In this document: one piece after another, positions 36,804 through 46,116 of the stretch | How positions within the stretch are numbered: the stretch's first letter is position 1 | Layout: each line of letters starts with the position of its first letter | NCBI RefSeq assembly: GCF_023276435.1 | Contig: NZ_JALLPO010000035.1 | Location: 1-64,000 of the forward strand | DNA: 64,000 bases | Reading direction: 5' to 3' | DNA from: Sphaerisporangium perillae | GTDB taxonomy: Bacteria > Actinomycetota > Actinomycetes > Streptosporangiales > Streptosporangiaceae | The notes under the pieces: model-generated | What the model saw: only the letters and a program-made list of their open reading frames with translations | Told to the model about the DNA's origin: nothing | Databases searched by the model: none | Program-made: the position numbers and the translations under genes

Positions 36804-37816
36804 GGTTCATCCTCGACGCCGAGCAGAAGCTGTTCGGCGAGACCCTGGACAAGCTGCTGACCGAGGCCGGCACGCCGGGCGTGGTCCGCGACTGGGCCGC
36901 CGGGACGCACGAGCCCGGCCTGGCCCTGTGGCGCTCGCTGGCCGGCGCCGGGGTCCTCGCGATCGCCGTGCCCGAACACGCGGGCGGCGCGGGGCTGCTC
37001 CCGGTGGAACTGGTGACCGCCTTCCACGAGCTCGGCCGGCACGGCGCGCCGGGGCCGTACGTCGAGACCGTCGCCGCCGCCGTCCTGCTCGACCGGCTGG
37101 GCGACCAGCCGCTCACCGGGGTGCGGGGCGATGGACCCCTTGCCGCGGCGTGGCTGCCCCGGATCGCCGAGGGCACCGCCGTCGTCTCCCTCACCCTGCC
37201 CCCGGCCGTCCCATACGCCCTGGACGCCGACACCGCCCACCTGGTCCTCACCGCGGACCGCCAGGTGTTGCACACCGCCACCCCCCGCGAGCCCTACCGC
37301 TCGCTGGATCCGGCCCGCCGGCTCTTCACCGTCGTGCCGGGCGATGTGCCGGCTTCCGGTCCGGCGGTGGCGGTGGCCGCCGCCGAGGCGTACGACATGG
37401 GTGTGCTGGTCTGCGCCGCCCAGCTCGTCGGGATCGGACGCCGGCTGCTGGAGGTGACGGTGGAGTACGCGAGGACGCGGCGGCAGTTCGGACGGCCGAT
37501 CGGCGAGTTCCAGGCGGTCAAGCACCACCTGGCGAACGCGCTCGTCGGGCTGGAGTACGCCCGCCCGCTGGTACACGGCGCGGCCCTTGCCTGCGGCTCA
37601 CCGGACTTCCCGCGCGAGGTGTCCGCGGCGAAGGTCGCCGCGTCGGAGGCCGCCTACACCGCGGCCAAGATCGCCCTCCAGGTGCACGGCGCCATCGGCT
37701 ACACCGACGAGTACGACCCCACCCTCCTGATCCGTAAGGCCCGCACCCTGCACACCGCCTGGGGCTCCCCCACCACCCACCGAGCCCGCCTCATCACCAC
37801 CTTGACCCGAATCTGA
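36800..37816 (+). CDS. fadE32: acyl-CoA dehydrogenase FadE32
   Basis: A 338-residue short dehydrogenase subunit like FadE32 (Rv3563). It begins RFILDAEQKLFGETLDKLL, and later has QLVGIGRRLLEVTVEYARTRRQFGRPIGEFQAVKH and LQVHGAIGYTDEYD. It should pair with FadE31 in a heterotetramer; FadE32 was proposed to dehydrogenate MOODA-CoA. The GTG start is supported by GGGAGG five bases upstream. Confidence 0.9.
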   Translation: MRFILDAEQKLFGETLDKLLTEAGTPGVVRDWAAGTHEPGLALWRSLAGAGVLAIAVPEHAGGAGLLPVELVTAFHELGRHGAPGPYVETVAAAVLLDRLGDQPLTGVRGDGPLAAAWLPRIAEGTAVVSLTLPPAVPYALDADTAHLVLTADRQVLHTATPREPYRSLDPARRLFTVVPGDVPASGPAVAVAAAEAYDMGVLVCAAQLVGIGRRLLEVTVEYARTRRQFGRPIGEFQAVKHHLANALVGLEYARPLVHGAALACGSPDFPREVSAAKVAASEAAYTAAKIALQVHGAIGYTDEYDPTLLIRKARTLHTAWGSPTTHRARLITTLTRI

Positions 37817-37928
37817 CTTTCGGTCCGGCCATGGAGGAGGCAGGCGACTTGCGAGACGCCGCGCTCGGGCGGGATGTCGCCGTCCTGCCGGTAGGTCGCC
37901 CTGCCTGCACAGCCGGGTCGTATGGCGT

Positions 37929-38993
37929 TCAGTCAATTGGCTTCGTGCCCAGCGCGCGCAGGACGTCGGTGGCTTGGGTGATGATGGTGTCGATCAGCTC
38001 TTCGCAGGCCGGCAGGTCGTTGATGAGGGCCACGACCTGGCCGGAGGCCATTACGCCGAGGTCGGGGCGGCCGTCCACCATGGCGGCCTTCAGGAGCATC
38101 GGGGTGTTGGCGGCCATCAGGACCTGGGACCAGCTCAGCTCCTTGCCGTGCTTCATGGCGAGGCCGTCGCGGATCATCGCGGGCCAGGACATGCCGGAGA
38201 TCTTCTTGAACCGCGCGGCGTTGCGGACCGCGCGGACCAGCCCCGACACCGTGCCCGATCGTTCCAGCCCGTCCACCAGCGATGTGCGCAGCACCCGGTG
38301 CGGCATGCCGTCCACCTGGCGGGTGACCACCGTCTCGGACATGCCGAGGTAGGCCTGTTTCACCGCGTCCGGAACCGAGCTGTCGGAGGTCAGCAGGAAG
38401 CGGGTGCCCATCGCCACGCCGGCCGCGCCGTACGCCAGGGCCGCCGCGAGCCCGCGCCCGTCGAAGAAGCCCCCGGCGGCGATCACCGGGATGTCCACCG
38501 CGTCGACGACCTGGGGCAGCAGCAGCGTGGTCGCGACCGGGCCGGTGTGGCCGCCGCCCTCGCCGCCCTGGACGAGTACCGCGTCGGCGCCCCAAGCCGC
38601 GACCTTCTCGGCGTGCCGCCGGGCGCCGACCGACGGGATCACCACGACGCCCGCGTCCTTCAGCTTCGCGATCAGCTCCTGGCGCGGGGCCAGGGCGAAC
38701 GACGCGACCTTCACCTGGTTCCTGATGAGCAGCTCGACGCGCTCGCCCGCGTCGGAGGCGTCGGCGCGCAGGTTGACCCCGAAGGGTGCGCCGGTGCGGG
38801 AGCGGACCTCCTCGATCGCCGAGGCGAGCTGGCCGAGGGTCATCGTGGCCGAGGCGAGGATGCCCAGCCCGCCGGCGTTCGCCACCGCGGAGACCAGCCG
38901 TGGGCCCGCCACCCACCCCATACCGGTCTGCACGACCGGATGGCGGACCCCGGTGAGACGGGTCAGCGGCGTGTCCAGCATCTGCCCGATCAC
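37929..38993 (-). CDS. ipdC: NPD-family flavin oxidoreductase IpdC
   Basis: A 354-residue nitronate-monooxygenase-fold FMN protein matching IpdC (Rv3553). It has HPVVQTGMGWVAGP at the N-terminus, the FMN phosphate loop VIAAGGFFDGRG, and VQGGEGGGHTG. It takes part in oxidising the ring intermediate before EchA20 opens ring D. The GTG start overlaps the ipdB stop (GTGA); an ATG four codons later is possible. Last gene of echA20-ipdA-ipdB-ipdC. Confidence 0.92.
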   Translation of the reverse strand: MIGQMLDTPLTRLTGVRHPVVQTGMGWVAGPRLVSAVANAGGLGILASATMTLGQLASAIEEVRSRTGAPFGVNLRADASDAGERVELLIRNQVKVASFALAPRQELIAKLKDAGVVVIPSVGARRHAEKVAAWGADAVLVQGGEGGGHTGPVATTLLLPQVVDAVDIPVIAAGGFFDGRGLAAALAYGAAGVAMGTRFLLTSDSSVPDAVKQAYLGMSETVVTRQVDGMPHRVLRTSLVDGLERSGTVSGLVRAVRNAARFKKISGMSWPAMIRDGLAMKHGKELSWSQVLMAANTPMLLKAAMVDGRPDLGVMASGQVVALINDLPACEELIDTIITQATDVLRALGTKPID

Positions 38994-39745
38994 GCCCGGA
39001 CCTCCCGGTCGCGCGCGGACGCCGGGTCGAGTACCTCGCGGATCAGCCGCAGTTCCTCATCGGTGGGACGCCGGGTCTCCGGGACGTCGCCGCCGATCTC
39101 CAGGTCGAACCCGGTCGCGGCCGACACCTGGCCGACGTCGACTCCGGGGTGCACCGAGACCAGCCGCATGGACCCGTCCGGCGTGCGGAAGTCGAACACG
39201 CCGAGGTCGGTCACCACGCGGCGCAGGGCGTGGAAGCGGGAGGCCTCGGGCCCCAGCTCGGCCGCCCGGTCGAAGCCGACGCCGCTGACCATGTCGACCT
39301 TCGGCACGAAGACGCGGGTCGAGTGCCGGGGGATCCAGTAGCTCGTCGGGTTGCAGATGGTGTTGCCGGGGGCTCCGCGCGCGCCGAGAAGCTGTGAGCT
39401 CGGCCGCGCCCAGTCACCGATGGCGGAGATGTTGGTGTTGCCGTGCCTGTCGATCTGGGAGGCGCCCATCATCACGTGCCGCCGCCCGTTCTGCACCAGC
39501 CACAGGTGCTCGCGGAAGGGCAGCCACCCTTCGACGGCGCCGGCGGGCGCGCCGAGCGGCACCGGCTCCGCCGTGAGCAGCGCGCCGCCGTCGGTGGTGA
39601 GCAGCCCGGGCTCGAACGTGAGCCGGGCCAGCCGGGCTCCCAGGATCGAGCAGGTGCCCATCGCCGCGGCCAGCATCTCGCCGTCGCCGCGCCACGCCTC
39701 GGCGCAGGCGACCACGCAGACCTCCGCGCGGGTCGCGCCGTTCAT
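38990..39745 (-). CDS. ipdB: COCHEA-CoA hydrolase subunit B
   Basis: A 251-residue CoA-transferase-fold subunit. It begins TRAEVCVVACAEAWRGDGE and carries MMGASQIDRHGNTNISAIGDW, matching IpdB (Rv3552). IpdAB hydrolyses the ring C of COCHEA-CoA, a retro-Claisen step, rather than transferring CoA. The ATG overlaps the ipdA stop (ATGA). Confidence 0.93.
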   Translation of the reverse strand: MNGATRAEVCVVACAEAWRGDGEMLAAAMGTCSILGARLARLTFEPGLLTTDGGALLTAEPVPLGAPAGAVEGWLPFREHLWLVQNGRRHVMMGASQIDRHGNTNISAIGDWARPSSQLLGARGAPGNTICNPTSYWIPRHSTRVFVPKVDMVSGVGFDRAAELGPEASRFHALRRVVTDLGVFDFRTPDGSMRLVSVHPGVDVGQVSAATGFDLEIGGDVPETRRPTDEELRLIREVLDPASARDREVRA

Positions 39746-40602
39746 CGTCGCTCCTCCTCGTGCCACTGGCGTACCGCCTCCTGGTAGGCCGCCTCGTCGC
39801 CGGACAGGAAGCGGCCGGTGAACTCCGCCCACGCCTCCGGGCCGGCCGCCGAGGCCGCGTAGTGCCGCTGGAACGCCTCGTCCCGGGGCTGCCCCGGGCC
39901 GCGGTCGGTGAAGTGGCCGCCGTTCGGCGTCTCGGCCACCCCCGTGACGTGCATGCGGCTGACCAGCAGCGTCTGCGGCGGGCCTGCCAGCTCGCCGGGC
40001 TCGACCATCCGCTCGCAGGACAGGTAGCAGCGGACGGCGGCCTTGGCGAACAGGTCGTCCATGTAGGGGTCGGGGCCGAGGTACTGCCCGTTGCCGCGCG
40101 TGTCGGCGAGGTCGAGGTGCACGAGGGCCGCGTCCAGCGTCAGCGCGGGCACCGCGACCAGCTCCTCCCCGTCCTCGAACGGCGAGCGGACGGTGCGCAG
40201 GCCGGGGTTGACCCGCATGACGTCCGAGCCGAGCCCGGCCCGGGTGGGCAGGAACGGCAGCCGGTGCGCCGCGGCGAGCAGGCCGAACATGAACATGCCC
40301 TCGTCGTACTCGGTGAAGTGCACCGCCCCGCTCTGGCGGGCGGCCCTGAAGTGCGGTTCGAGGGCGATCGAGTCGAGCGTCACGAACGGGGCGGCCACCC
40401 GGCGGACCTTCCCCGCCGCGCACAGCAGCCCGACGTCCGGCCCGCCGTACGACACGATGGTCAGGTCGGTGAGGGAGGAACGGCAGATCGCCCGGACGAG
40501 GGCCATCGGCTTGCGCCGCGAGCCCCAGCCGCCGATCCCGATCGTCATGCCGCTCTCCAGCGAGCCGACGATCTCCTCGACCGACATCACGGCGCCCATC
40601 AC
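39742..40602 (-). CDS. ipdA: COCHEA-CoA hydrolase subunit A
   Basis: A 286-residue CoA-transferase alpha-fold protein matching IpdA (Rv3551). It has IGIGGWGSRRKPMALVRAI, YGGPDVGLLCAAGKV and ADTRGNGQYLGPDPYMDDLF. It forms the hydrolase with IpdB. The start is GTG 40602 or the ATG directly after it, both overlapping the echA20 stop. The homology to pcaI is only fold-level, so it is not the missing oxoadipate transferase by default. Confidence 0.93.
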   Translation of the reverse strand: MMGAVMSVEEIVGSLESGMTIGIGGWGSRRKPMALVRAICRSSLTDLTIVSYGGPDVGLLCAAGKVRRVAAPFVTLDSIALEPHFRAARQSGAVHFTEYDEGMFMFGLLAAAHRLPFLPTRAGLGSDVMRVNPGLRTVRSPFEDGEELVAVPALTLDAALVHLDLADTRGNGQYLGPDPYMDDLFAKAAVRCYLSCERMVEPGELAGPPQTLLVSRMHVTGVAETPNGGHFTDRGPGQPRDEAFQRHYAASAAGPEAWAEFTGRFLSGDEAAYQEAVRQWHEEERR

Positions 40603-41348
40603 TTCACCCCGTCGGCGACGAAGGCGTCACGGTGCCGGTCGCCGGCGCCGGTCAGGTTGAGCTCGAACGTGAAGCCCTGCTCGTACCGGTAGCTGCGCTT
40701 GACGTCGACCGGGTCGATGCCGTTCAGGGACTCCTTCGCCCGCCGGATGACCTGCGGATCCTTGGCGGCGATCTGGGCCGCCACGGCGAGCGCGGCGTCG
40801 CGGAGCCGGTCGGCGGGCACGACCTCCAGCACCGAGCCGAACGCGTGCAGCTGGGCCGCCGTGACGTTGCGGCAGGTGTACACCATCGCGCGCATCAGGT
40901 GCTGGGGCACCAGCCGGGCCAGATGGGTGGCCGCGCCGAGCGCGCCGCGCTCCACCTCAGGGAGCCCGAAGTAGGCGTCCTCAGCGGCCACGACGATGTC
41001 GGCGTTGCCTGCCAGGCCGACGCCGCCGCCCAGGCAGAACCCGTGCACCGCCGCGATCACCGGGACCTCGCAGTCGTAGACCGCCGCGAAGGCCGCATAG
41101 CAGCCCCGGTTCGCCCCCACCAGCGCGTCGAAGCCGGCGCTCGCCTGCATCTCCTTGATGTCCACCCCGGCGTTGAACCCGCGCCCCTCGGCGCGCAGCA
41201 CCACGACGCGCGTGCCGGGGTCGCGTCCGGCCTCCCGCAGGGCGTCGGCCAGGTCGAACCAGCCTCGCACGGTCAGCGCGTTGACCGGTGGCGCGTCCAT
41301 GACGACCTCGGCGATGCCGTCGCCGTGACTGCTCGTGGTGATTCCCAT
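40599..41348 (-). CDS. echA20: ring D hydrolase EchA20
   Basis: A 249-residue crotonase matching EchA20 (Rv3550). It has LRAEGRGFNAGVDIKEMQ, GFCLGGGVGLAGNADIV and LPEVERGALGAATHLARLVP, and ends in a YEQGFTFELNL segment. EchA20 hydrolyses ring D of HIEC-CoA to give COCHEA-CoA, the IpdAB substrate. It heads the echA20-ipdABC operon, divergent from an SDR, with a palindrome in between. Confidence 0.93.
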   Translation of the reverse strand: MGITTSSHGDGIAEVVMDAPPVNALTVRGWFDLADALREAGRDPGTRVVVLRAEGRGFNAGVDIKEMQASAGFDALVGANRGCYAAFAAVYDCEVPVIAAVHGFCLGGGVGLAGNADIVVAAEDAYFGLPEVERGALGAATHLARLVPQHLMRAMVYTCRNVTAAQLHAFGSVLEVVPADRLRDAALAVAAQIAAKDPQVIRRAKESLNGIDPVDVKRSYRYEQGFTFELNLTGAGDRHRDAFVADGVK

Positions 41349-41363
41349 AAGCCACCTTTCGAC

Positions 41364-41377
41364 CTAACATTTGTTAG
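41364..41377. promoter_or_regulatory. Palindrome between echA20 and the divergent SDR
   Basis: CTAACA-TT-TGTTAG is perfect. Its right half extends as TTGTTAGAAA, identical to the right half of the KstR2 box at 34673. Read as a KstR2 site (41362-41375) it keeps TTGnT but diverges in the left arm. Control by KstR2 or a close relative is plausible. Confidence 0.5.
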
Positions 41378-41461
41378 AAATTTACGCTAGCAGAGCGGAC
41401 CGTCTTTCTCGACGCCGCCGGCCGGCCGGTTTCCCCGGCGAGACCAGAAGGAGAGCACAAG

Positions 41462-42364
41462 ATGATCTGCAAGGACCGGGTCGTCATCGTGACCGGCGCC
41501 GGACGCGGCCTCGGCCGCGCGCACGCGCTGGAGTTCGCCCGGCAGGGCGCCCGGGTCGTGGTCAACGACCTCGGCGTGGGCCCCTCGGGCGAAGGCGGTT
41601 CCGATGGGCCGGCGCAGGCCGTCGCCGCCGAGATCCGCGCGCTCGGCGGCGAGGCGGTGGCCGACCGCTCCGACATCGCCACCGGCGAAGGGGCGCGGCG
41701 GCTCGTCGCCACCGCCCTGGAGCGCTTCGGCCGGCTCGACGTGCTCGTCAACAACGCCGGGTTCCTGCGCGACCGCATGCTCGTGAACCTGACCGAGGAG
41801 GAGTGGGACGCCGTGACGCGCGTTCACCTCAAGGGTCACTTCCTGCCGTTGAAGCACGCCGGGCTGTACTGGCGCGCCGAGTCCAAGGCCGGCCGCCCGG
41901 TGGACGCCCGCGTCATCAACACCTCGTCCGGGGCCGGGCTGCTCGGCAGCGTGGGACAGGGCAACTACGCGGCGGCCAAGGCCGGCATCGTGGGGCTCAC
42001 CCTGGTCGCCGCGGCCGAACTCGGCCGGTACGGCGTGACCGTCAACGCCATCGCCCCCGCCGCCCGCACCCGGATGACCGAGCGGGTCTTCGCCGCGACG
42101 ATGGCCGCCCCCGAGGACGGCGCGTTCGACGCCATGGCTCCGGAGAACGTCTCCCCGCTGGTCGCCTGGCTCGGCTCGGCCGGGTCCAAGGACGTGACCG
42201 GGCGGATCTTCGAGGTCGAGGGCGGCCGGATCTGCGTCATGGATGGCTTCCGCCACGGCCCGGTCGCCGACAAGGGCGCCCGATGGGACGCCGCCGAACT
42301 CGGCCCCGAGATCGCCGCCCTCCTCACCAAGACCCCCCCACCCGAACCGGCATACGGCACCTGA
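41462..42364 (+). CDS. SDR oxidoreductase, Rv3548c-like
   Basis: A 300-residue SDR with TGAGRGLGRAHAL, NNAGFLRDRML, INTSSGAGLLGSVGQGNYAAAKAG (Ser/Tyr/Lys) and the distinctive ending KGARWDAAELGPEIAALL. This matches Rv3548c of the KstR2 regulon, whose precise substrate is not settled. It is related to HSD17B4-type dehydrogenases. Divergent from echA20; a GGAGA ribosome site precedes the ATG. Confidence 0.9.
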   Translation: MICKDRVVIVTGAGRGLGRAHALEFARQGARVVVNDLGVGPSGEGGSDGPAQAVAAEIRALGGEAVADRSDIATGEGARRLVATALERFGRLDVLVNNAGFLRDRMLVNLTEEEWDAVTRVHLKGHFLPLKHAGLYWRAESKAGRPVDARVINTSSGAGLLGSVGQGNYAAAKAGIVGLTLVAAAELGRYGVTVNAIAPAARTRMTERVFAATMAAPEDGAFDAMAPENVSPLVAWLGSAGSKDVTGRIFEVEGGRICVMDGFRHGPVADKGARWDAAELGPEIAALLTKTPPPEPAYGT

Positions 42365-42412
42365 CCCGCGCCCGAGCGAGTGTGACCACGGCCGGACTCA
42401 GGGGCGAGGGGT

Positions 42413-42480
42413 TGATGACGGATCGGGGGCCGAGGGTGCTCATGACGGATCGGGGGGCTGGGGCTCATGACGGATCGGGA
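42413..42480. repeat. Three tandem copies of the fadD3 3' end
   Basis: ATGACGGATCGGG occurs at 42415, 42442 and 42467 (27- and 25-bp spacing). The third copy carries the fadD3 stop codon (TCA at 42465-42467), so the last codons of the gene were duplicated downstream of it. Confidence 0.8.
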
Positions 42481-44066
42481 GTGATCCGGGCCAGTTCCGC
42501 CTTGACCACCTTGCCCGTCGCGTTGCGCGGCAGGCCGGCGATGATGACGACCTCGCGCGGCACCTTGAAGTTCGCGAGCCGCTCCCGGCAGTAGGCGACC
42601 AGTTCCCCGGGTGTGATGACCTCGCCCGGGCGCGCCACCACATACGCCCGGCCGACCTCCCCCAGCCGGGCGTCCGGGACGCCGACCACCGCGGCCTCGG
42701 CGACCCGCTCATGGGCGGCCAGTACCTGCTCGATCTCGGCCGGGTACACGTTGAAGCCGCCGACCACGAACATGTCCTTGGACCGGCCGGTGATGGTCAG
42801 GTTGCCCCGCTCGTCGAGCCGGCCCCGATCCCCCGTCAGCAGCACGCCGTCCCGCACCGTGGCCGCGGTCGCTTCCTCGTCGTCCAGATATCCCAGCATC
42901 ACGTTGTGGCCGCGGACCAGGATCTCGCCGTCCTCCCCCACCGGAACCGGGGCGCCCTTGGCGTCGGCCACCACGACCTCCACCCCCTCGATGGGACGGC
43001 CGGAGGTGGTGGCCACCGTCGTATCATCGTCCTCCAGCGAGCAGGCGGTGACCGTGCCGCACGACTCGGTCAGCCCGTACGCGGTGAGGACCTGCGGGAA
43101 CAGCTCCGCGCGCATCCGCTTGACCAGGGCGACCGGAACGACCGCGGCGCCGGTCACCGCGAGCCGCAGCGAGGACAGGTCGAACCGCGCCCGTTCCGGC
43201 GCGTCCAGCATCGAGATGTAGATGGTCGGCGCCCCGGGCAGGACGGTGATCTTCTCGGCCTCGATCAGCCGCATCGTCTCGCCGGCCTCGAAGACCGGCT
43301 GGAGCACCATCGTGGCGGCCTGAAGCAGGCACGCGAAGACCCCCGCCTTGTAGCCGAAGGAATGGAAGAACGGGTTGACGATCAGGTAGCGGTCGCCCTG
43401 GTGCAGCCCGGTCCTGCCACACCAGGCCTGATAGGTGCGAACGTTCTGGCGGTGGGTGCACATGGCGCCCTTGGGCCTGCCGGTGGTGCCGGAGGTGAAC
43501 AGGATGTCGGCCACGTCGTCGGGCCGCACCGCCCGGGCGCGTGCGACCGCCTCCTCCTCCGGGACCGCCGCCGCCCCGGCGAGGAAGTCCTCCCAGCTCC
43601 TCGCCCCCGGCCGTGGCTCCGCATCGTAGGTCACCACGGCCGTGAGGGCCGGCAGCCCGAGCATTCCCGGCCCGGCTTCCGTGCCGGCGGCCTTCGCGAG
43701 CATGGCCAGGTAGTCGTTGCCGAGGAAGCCGTCCTCCACGAAGAGCGTCCGCACGCGGCTCCTGGCGAGCATCCACCGCGCCTCGTCGCCCTTGTACCTG
43801 CTGTTGACCGGGACCACGACCGCTCCCACGCTCAGCGCGCCCAGGGCGGTCACGATCCACCGCAGGCTGTTCGGCGCCCAGATCCCGATCCGGTCCCCCG
43901 GCTCAGCCCCGAGCGCGATGAAGCCTCTCGCCGCCTCGCGCACCCGGGCCTGCAGCTCCGCGTAGGTCAGCCTGGACGTGCCGTCCACCACGGCCTCCAC
44001 GTCCGGGAACTCCTGGGCCGCCCGGGCAAGGACGCCGGGAATCGTCAGTGCCTCGTTGTCGCGCAT
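42465..44066 (-). CDS. fadD3: HIP-CoA ligase FadD3
   Basis: A 533-residue AMP-forming acyl-CoA ligase. The P-loop FTSGTTGRPKGA, the YGLTESCGT core, GDRGRLDERGNLTITGRSKDMF hinge and A10 [10 protein letters not shown] are all intact. Placement in the KstR2 cluster and overall pattern support FadD3 (Rv3561), which activates the HIP propionate. The start is the ATG at MRDNEALTIPG. It is divergent from the SDR at 44366. Confidence 0.88.
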   Translation of the reverse strand: MRDNEALTIPGVLARAAQEFPDVEAVVDGTSRLTYAELQARVREAARGFIALGAEPGDRIGIWAPNSLRWIVTALGALSVGAVVVPVNSRYKGDEARWMLARSRVRTLFVEDGFLGNDYLAMLAKAAGTEAGPGMLGLPALTAVVTYDAEPRPGARSWEDFLAGAAAVPEEEAVARARAVRPDDVADILFTSGTTGRPKGAMCTHRQNVRTYQAWCGRTGLHQGDRYLIVNPFFHSFGYKAGVFACLLQAATMVLQPVFEAGETMRLIEAEKITVLPGAPTIYISMLDAPERARFDLSSLRLAVTGAAVVPVALVKRMRAELFPQVLTAYGLTESCGTVTACSLEDDDTTVATTSGRPIEGVEVVVADAKGAPVPVGEDGEILVRGHNVMLGYLDDEEATAATVRDGVLLTGDRGRLDERGNLTITGRSKDMFVVGGFNVYPAEIEQVLAAHERVAEAAVVGVPDARLGEVGRAYVVARPGEVITPGELVAYCRERLANFKVPREVVIIAGLPRNATGKVVKAELARITPDPS

Positions 44067-44365
44067 AGCTCCCCTGCTCAGGTGCGGACGCCCTCCGCTT
44101 CCGGTGGCGTCTTCGTGGTGCGGGCGACCGCCGCGGTGCCGCCCGCGGTGGCACCGTGCGATGCCGCCCACGGGCGTCGAGACGGACACCGCGCGGCGCC
44201 GGCCGTTGGGAGTCGTTCGGACATCGCGCGGTGCCGCCCATGGTGTCGCGGCGATCGGGCTCAGCGGGGCGGCCGTCCCGCTGGCCGGTACCGCTCCCGC
44301 CGTCCGGCGGCGGCCGGCCCTACCCTCCGAGGGACTTGTGCGGCGGACACTGCGGGGAGGACAGG

Positions 44366-45133
44366 GTGGACGTGACGGTGGACTTCAGCGGCCGGGCCGT
44401 GCTGGTCACCGGGGGGACCAAGGGCATCGGCTACGTGATCGCCGAGAGCTTCCTCGCGGCAGGCGCGGGCGTGGTGGTGTGCGGGCGCAACGAGCCGGAG
44501 GTGTTGCCCGCCGCTGGGGGCAGGACCGCCCGTTTCATCCCGGCCGACATCCGGGACGCCGCTGCCGCGGCCGAGCTGGTGGAGCGGGCGGCCGGGCACC
44601 TTGGACGACTCGACGTGCTGGTCAACAATGCCGGCGGCTCCCCGTCCGCCGACGCGGCCACCGTCTCGCCACGGTTCGTCGAGCGGATCATCGACCTGAA
44701 CCTGCTCGCCCCGTTCTATGTGGCGCAGCCCGCCAACAAGGTCATGCAGGGGCAGGAGACCGGCGGCTCGATCATCAACATCGGCAGCGTCTCGGCCGTG
44801 GACCCCCAACCCGGCACCGCCGCCTACTCGGCCGCCAAGGCCGGCCTGCTCGTGCTCACCAAGGCGCTGGCGCTGGAATGGTCCCCGAAGGTACGGGTCA
44901 ACCACATCACTACCGGCCTCATCCGGACCGAGGCGGCGGCGTCGGTGTACGGCGAGGACGGGGGCGCGGCCGTGGCCGGGCTGATCCCGATGGGACGGAT
45001 GGCGGTGCCGGCCGACGTGGCGAACACCTGCCTCTACCTGGCCAGCGACCTCGCCTCCTACGTCACCGGCGCCGACATCGCGGTACACGGCGGCGGCGAG
45101 GTCCCGGCACGTTACGTGTTGACCCGGCCCTGA
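44366..45133 (+). CDS. SDR oxidoreductase, Rv3549c-like
   Basis: A 255-residue SDR with TGGTKGIG, NNAGGSP, INIGSVSAVDPQPGTAAYSAAKAG (Ser/Tyr/Lys) and TGADIAVHGGGE. It resembles Rv3549c of the KstR2 regulon; its reaction is not established. I take the GTG at VDVTVDFSGRAV behind GGGGAGGAC. The 299-bp divergent gap to fadD3 shows no clear KstR2 box. Confidence 0.87.
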   Translation: MDVTVDFSGRAVLVTGGTKGIGYVIAESFLAAGAGVVVCGRNEPEVLPAAGGRTARFIPADIRDAAAAAELVERAAGHLGRLDVLVNNAGGSPSADAATVSPRFVERIIDLNLLAPFYVAQPANKVMQGQETGGSIINIGSVSAVDPQPGTAAYSAAKAGLLVLTKALALEWSPKVRVNHITTGLIRTEAAASVYGEDGGAAVAGLIPMGRMAVPADVANTCLYLASDLASYVTGADIAVHGGGEVPARYVLTRP

Positions 45134-45351
45134 GCTACGCCCATGACGGCCGGGCCGGTCAGCGTTCCGAGCCCGGCCAGGTCGAGGCAGTGCTTGGCCG
45201 ATGCCGGATCCGGTACGCGGACCGTACTGCACACGCCGCAGATGAAGCATTTACCCACGTGACAGCGTGCCGCCCGGCGGTGCGGGGGACTCTCATGATC
45301 ACACCTGAGTGCGTAAGAGAAACCTAAGAACCGGGCAAAAACGGAGATATC

Positions 45352-46116
45352 GTGGAAGATCGCCACTCGCCGGCGGTGCGCCGCCGTGACCTGCTGAGCC
45401 TGTCCACCGCCGCCCTAGCCGGCACGGTACCTCTCGCCGTCTACGCGGGATCCGGCACTCCGGCTCTCGCGGCGGCACGCGACGAGCACGTTCACCGGCA
45501 AGGGCACAAGCCGAAGGTGACACCGCCGGAGGACCTCATGCGCGAGCACGGCGTGCTGAAGAGGATCCTGCTGGTCTACCGGGAGGGGATCCGCCGGATC
45601 GAGAACGGCGAGGAGGGGATGACCGCCCAGCCGCTCAACGCCGCCGCCATCATCATCCGTGACTACATCGAGCGTTGCCACGAGCACCTGGAAGAACGGC
45701 ACGTGTTCCCGCAGCTGCGCAAGGCGGGCGAACTCTGCCACACGGTCTCGATCCTGGAGTTGCAACACAAGCGCGGACGCGACCTGACCGCCCGCATCCT
45801 GGACGCCACCCGCGATTCTTCCAGTGCCTCGGCCCAGCGTTGCACCCTGGCGTCCGACATGGCCGACTTCATCCGGATGTACGAGCCGCACGAAGCCTGG
45901 GAGGACACCGTGGTGTTCCCCGCCTTCCGAAAGGTGACACCCGCCAAGGAGTTCCGCCGGCTAGGTGAGCTCTTCGAACGCGAAGAACACCGCCGCCTCG
46001 GCCCACGCGGCTTCGCCGGGGTCGTCGACGAGGTGGCCGACATCGAAAAGGCCCTGCAGATCCACGACCTGTGCCAGTTCACCCCGGAAGACATCGCCTC
46101 ACCGGAGCAGGGGTAA
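45352..46116 (+). CDS. Tat-exported hemerythrin-domain protein
   Basis: A 254-residue protein with a twin-arginine signal (RRRDLLSLSTAALAG, cleavage expected near residue 42) and a hemerythrin-like four-helix domain. Iron-ligand candidates are His in MREHGVLKR, HEHLEERHVFPQL, LQHKRG and YEPHEAWEDTVVFP. It should bind a di-iron centre outside the membrane and may sense or carry O2 or handle iron or NO. It uses a GTG start with CGGAGAT upstream. Not part of the steroid pathway by homology. Confidence 0.88.
   Translation: MEDRHSPAVRRRDLLSLSTAALAGTVPLAVYAGSGTPALAAARDEHVHRQGHKPKVTPPEDLMREHGVLKRILLVYREGIRRIENGEEGMTAQPLNAAAIIIRDYIERCHEHLEERHVFPQLRKAGELCHTVSILELQHKRGRDLTARILDATRDSSSASAQRCTLASDMADFIRMYEPHEAWEDTVVFPAFRKVTPAKEFRRLGELFEREEHRRLGPRGFAGVVDEVADIEKALQIHDLCQFTPEDIASPEQG

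Noticed and set aside
38990-40602. IpdAB as the missing PcaIJ
   Set aside because: Sequence pattern and neighbours match the steroid ring hydrolase IpdAB; substitution for PcaIJ has no direct support.
45112-45258. Cys-rich 48-codon minus-strand frame (CFICGVC) overlapping the SDR end
   Set aside because: It starts at a GTG with no ribosome site, and the cysteine cluster alone does not establish a gene.
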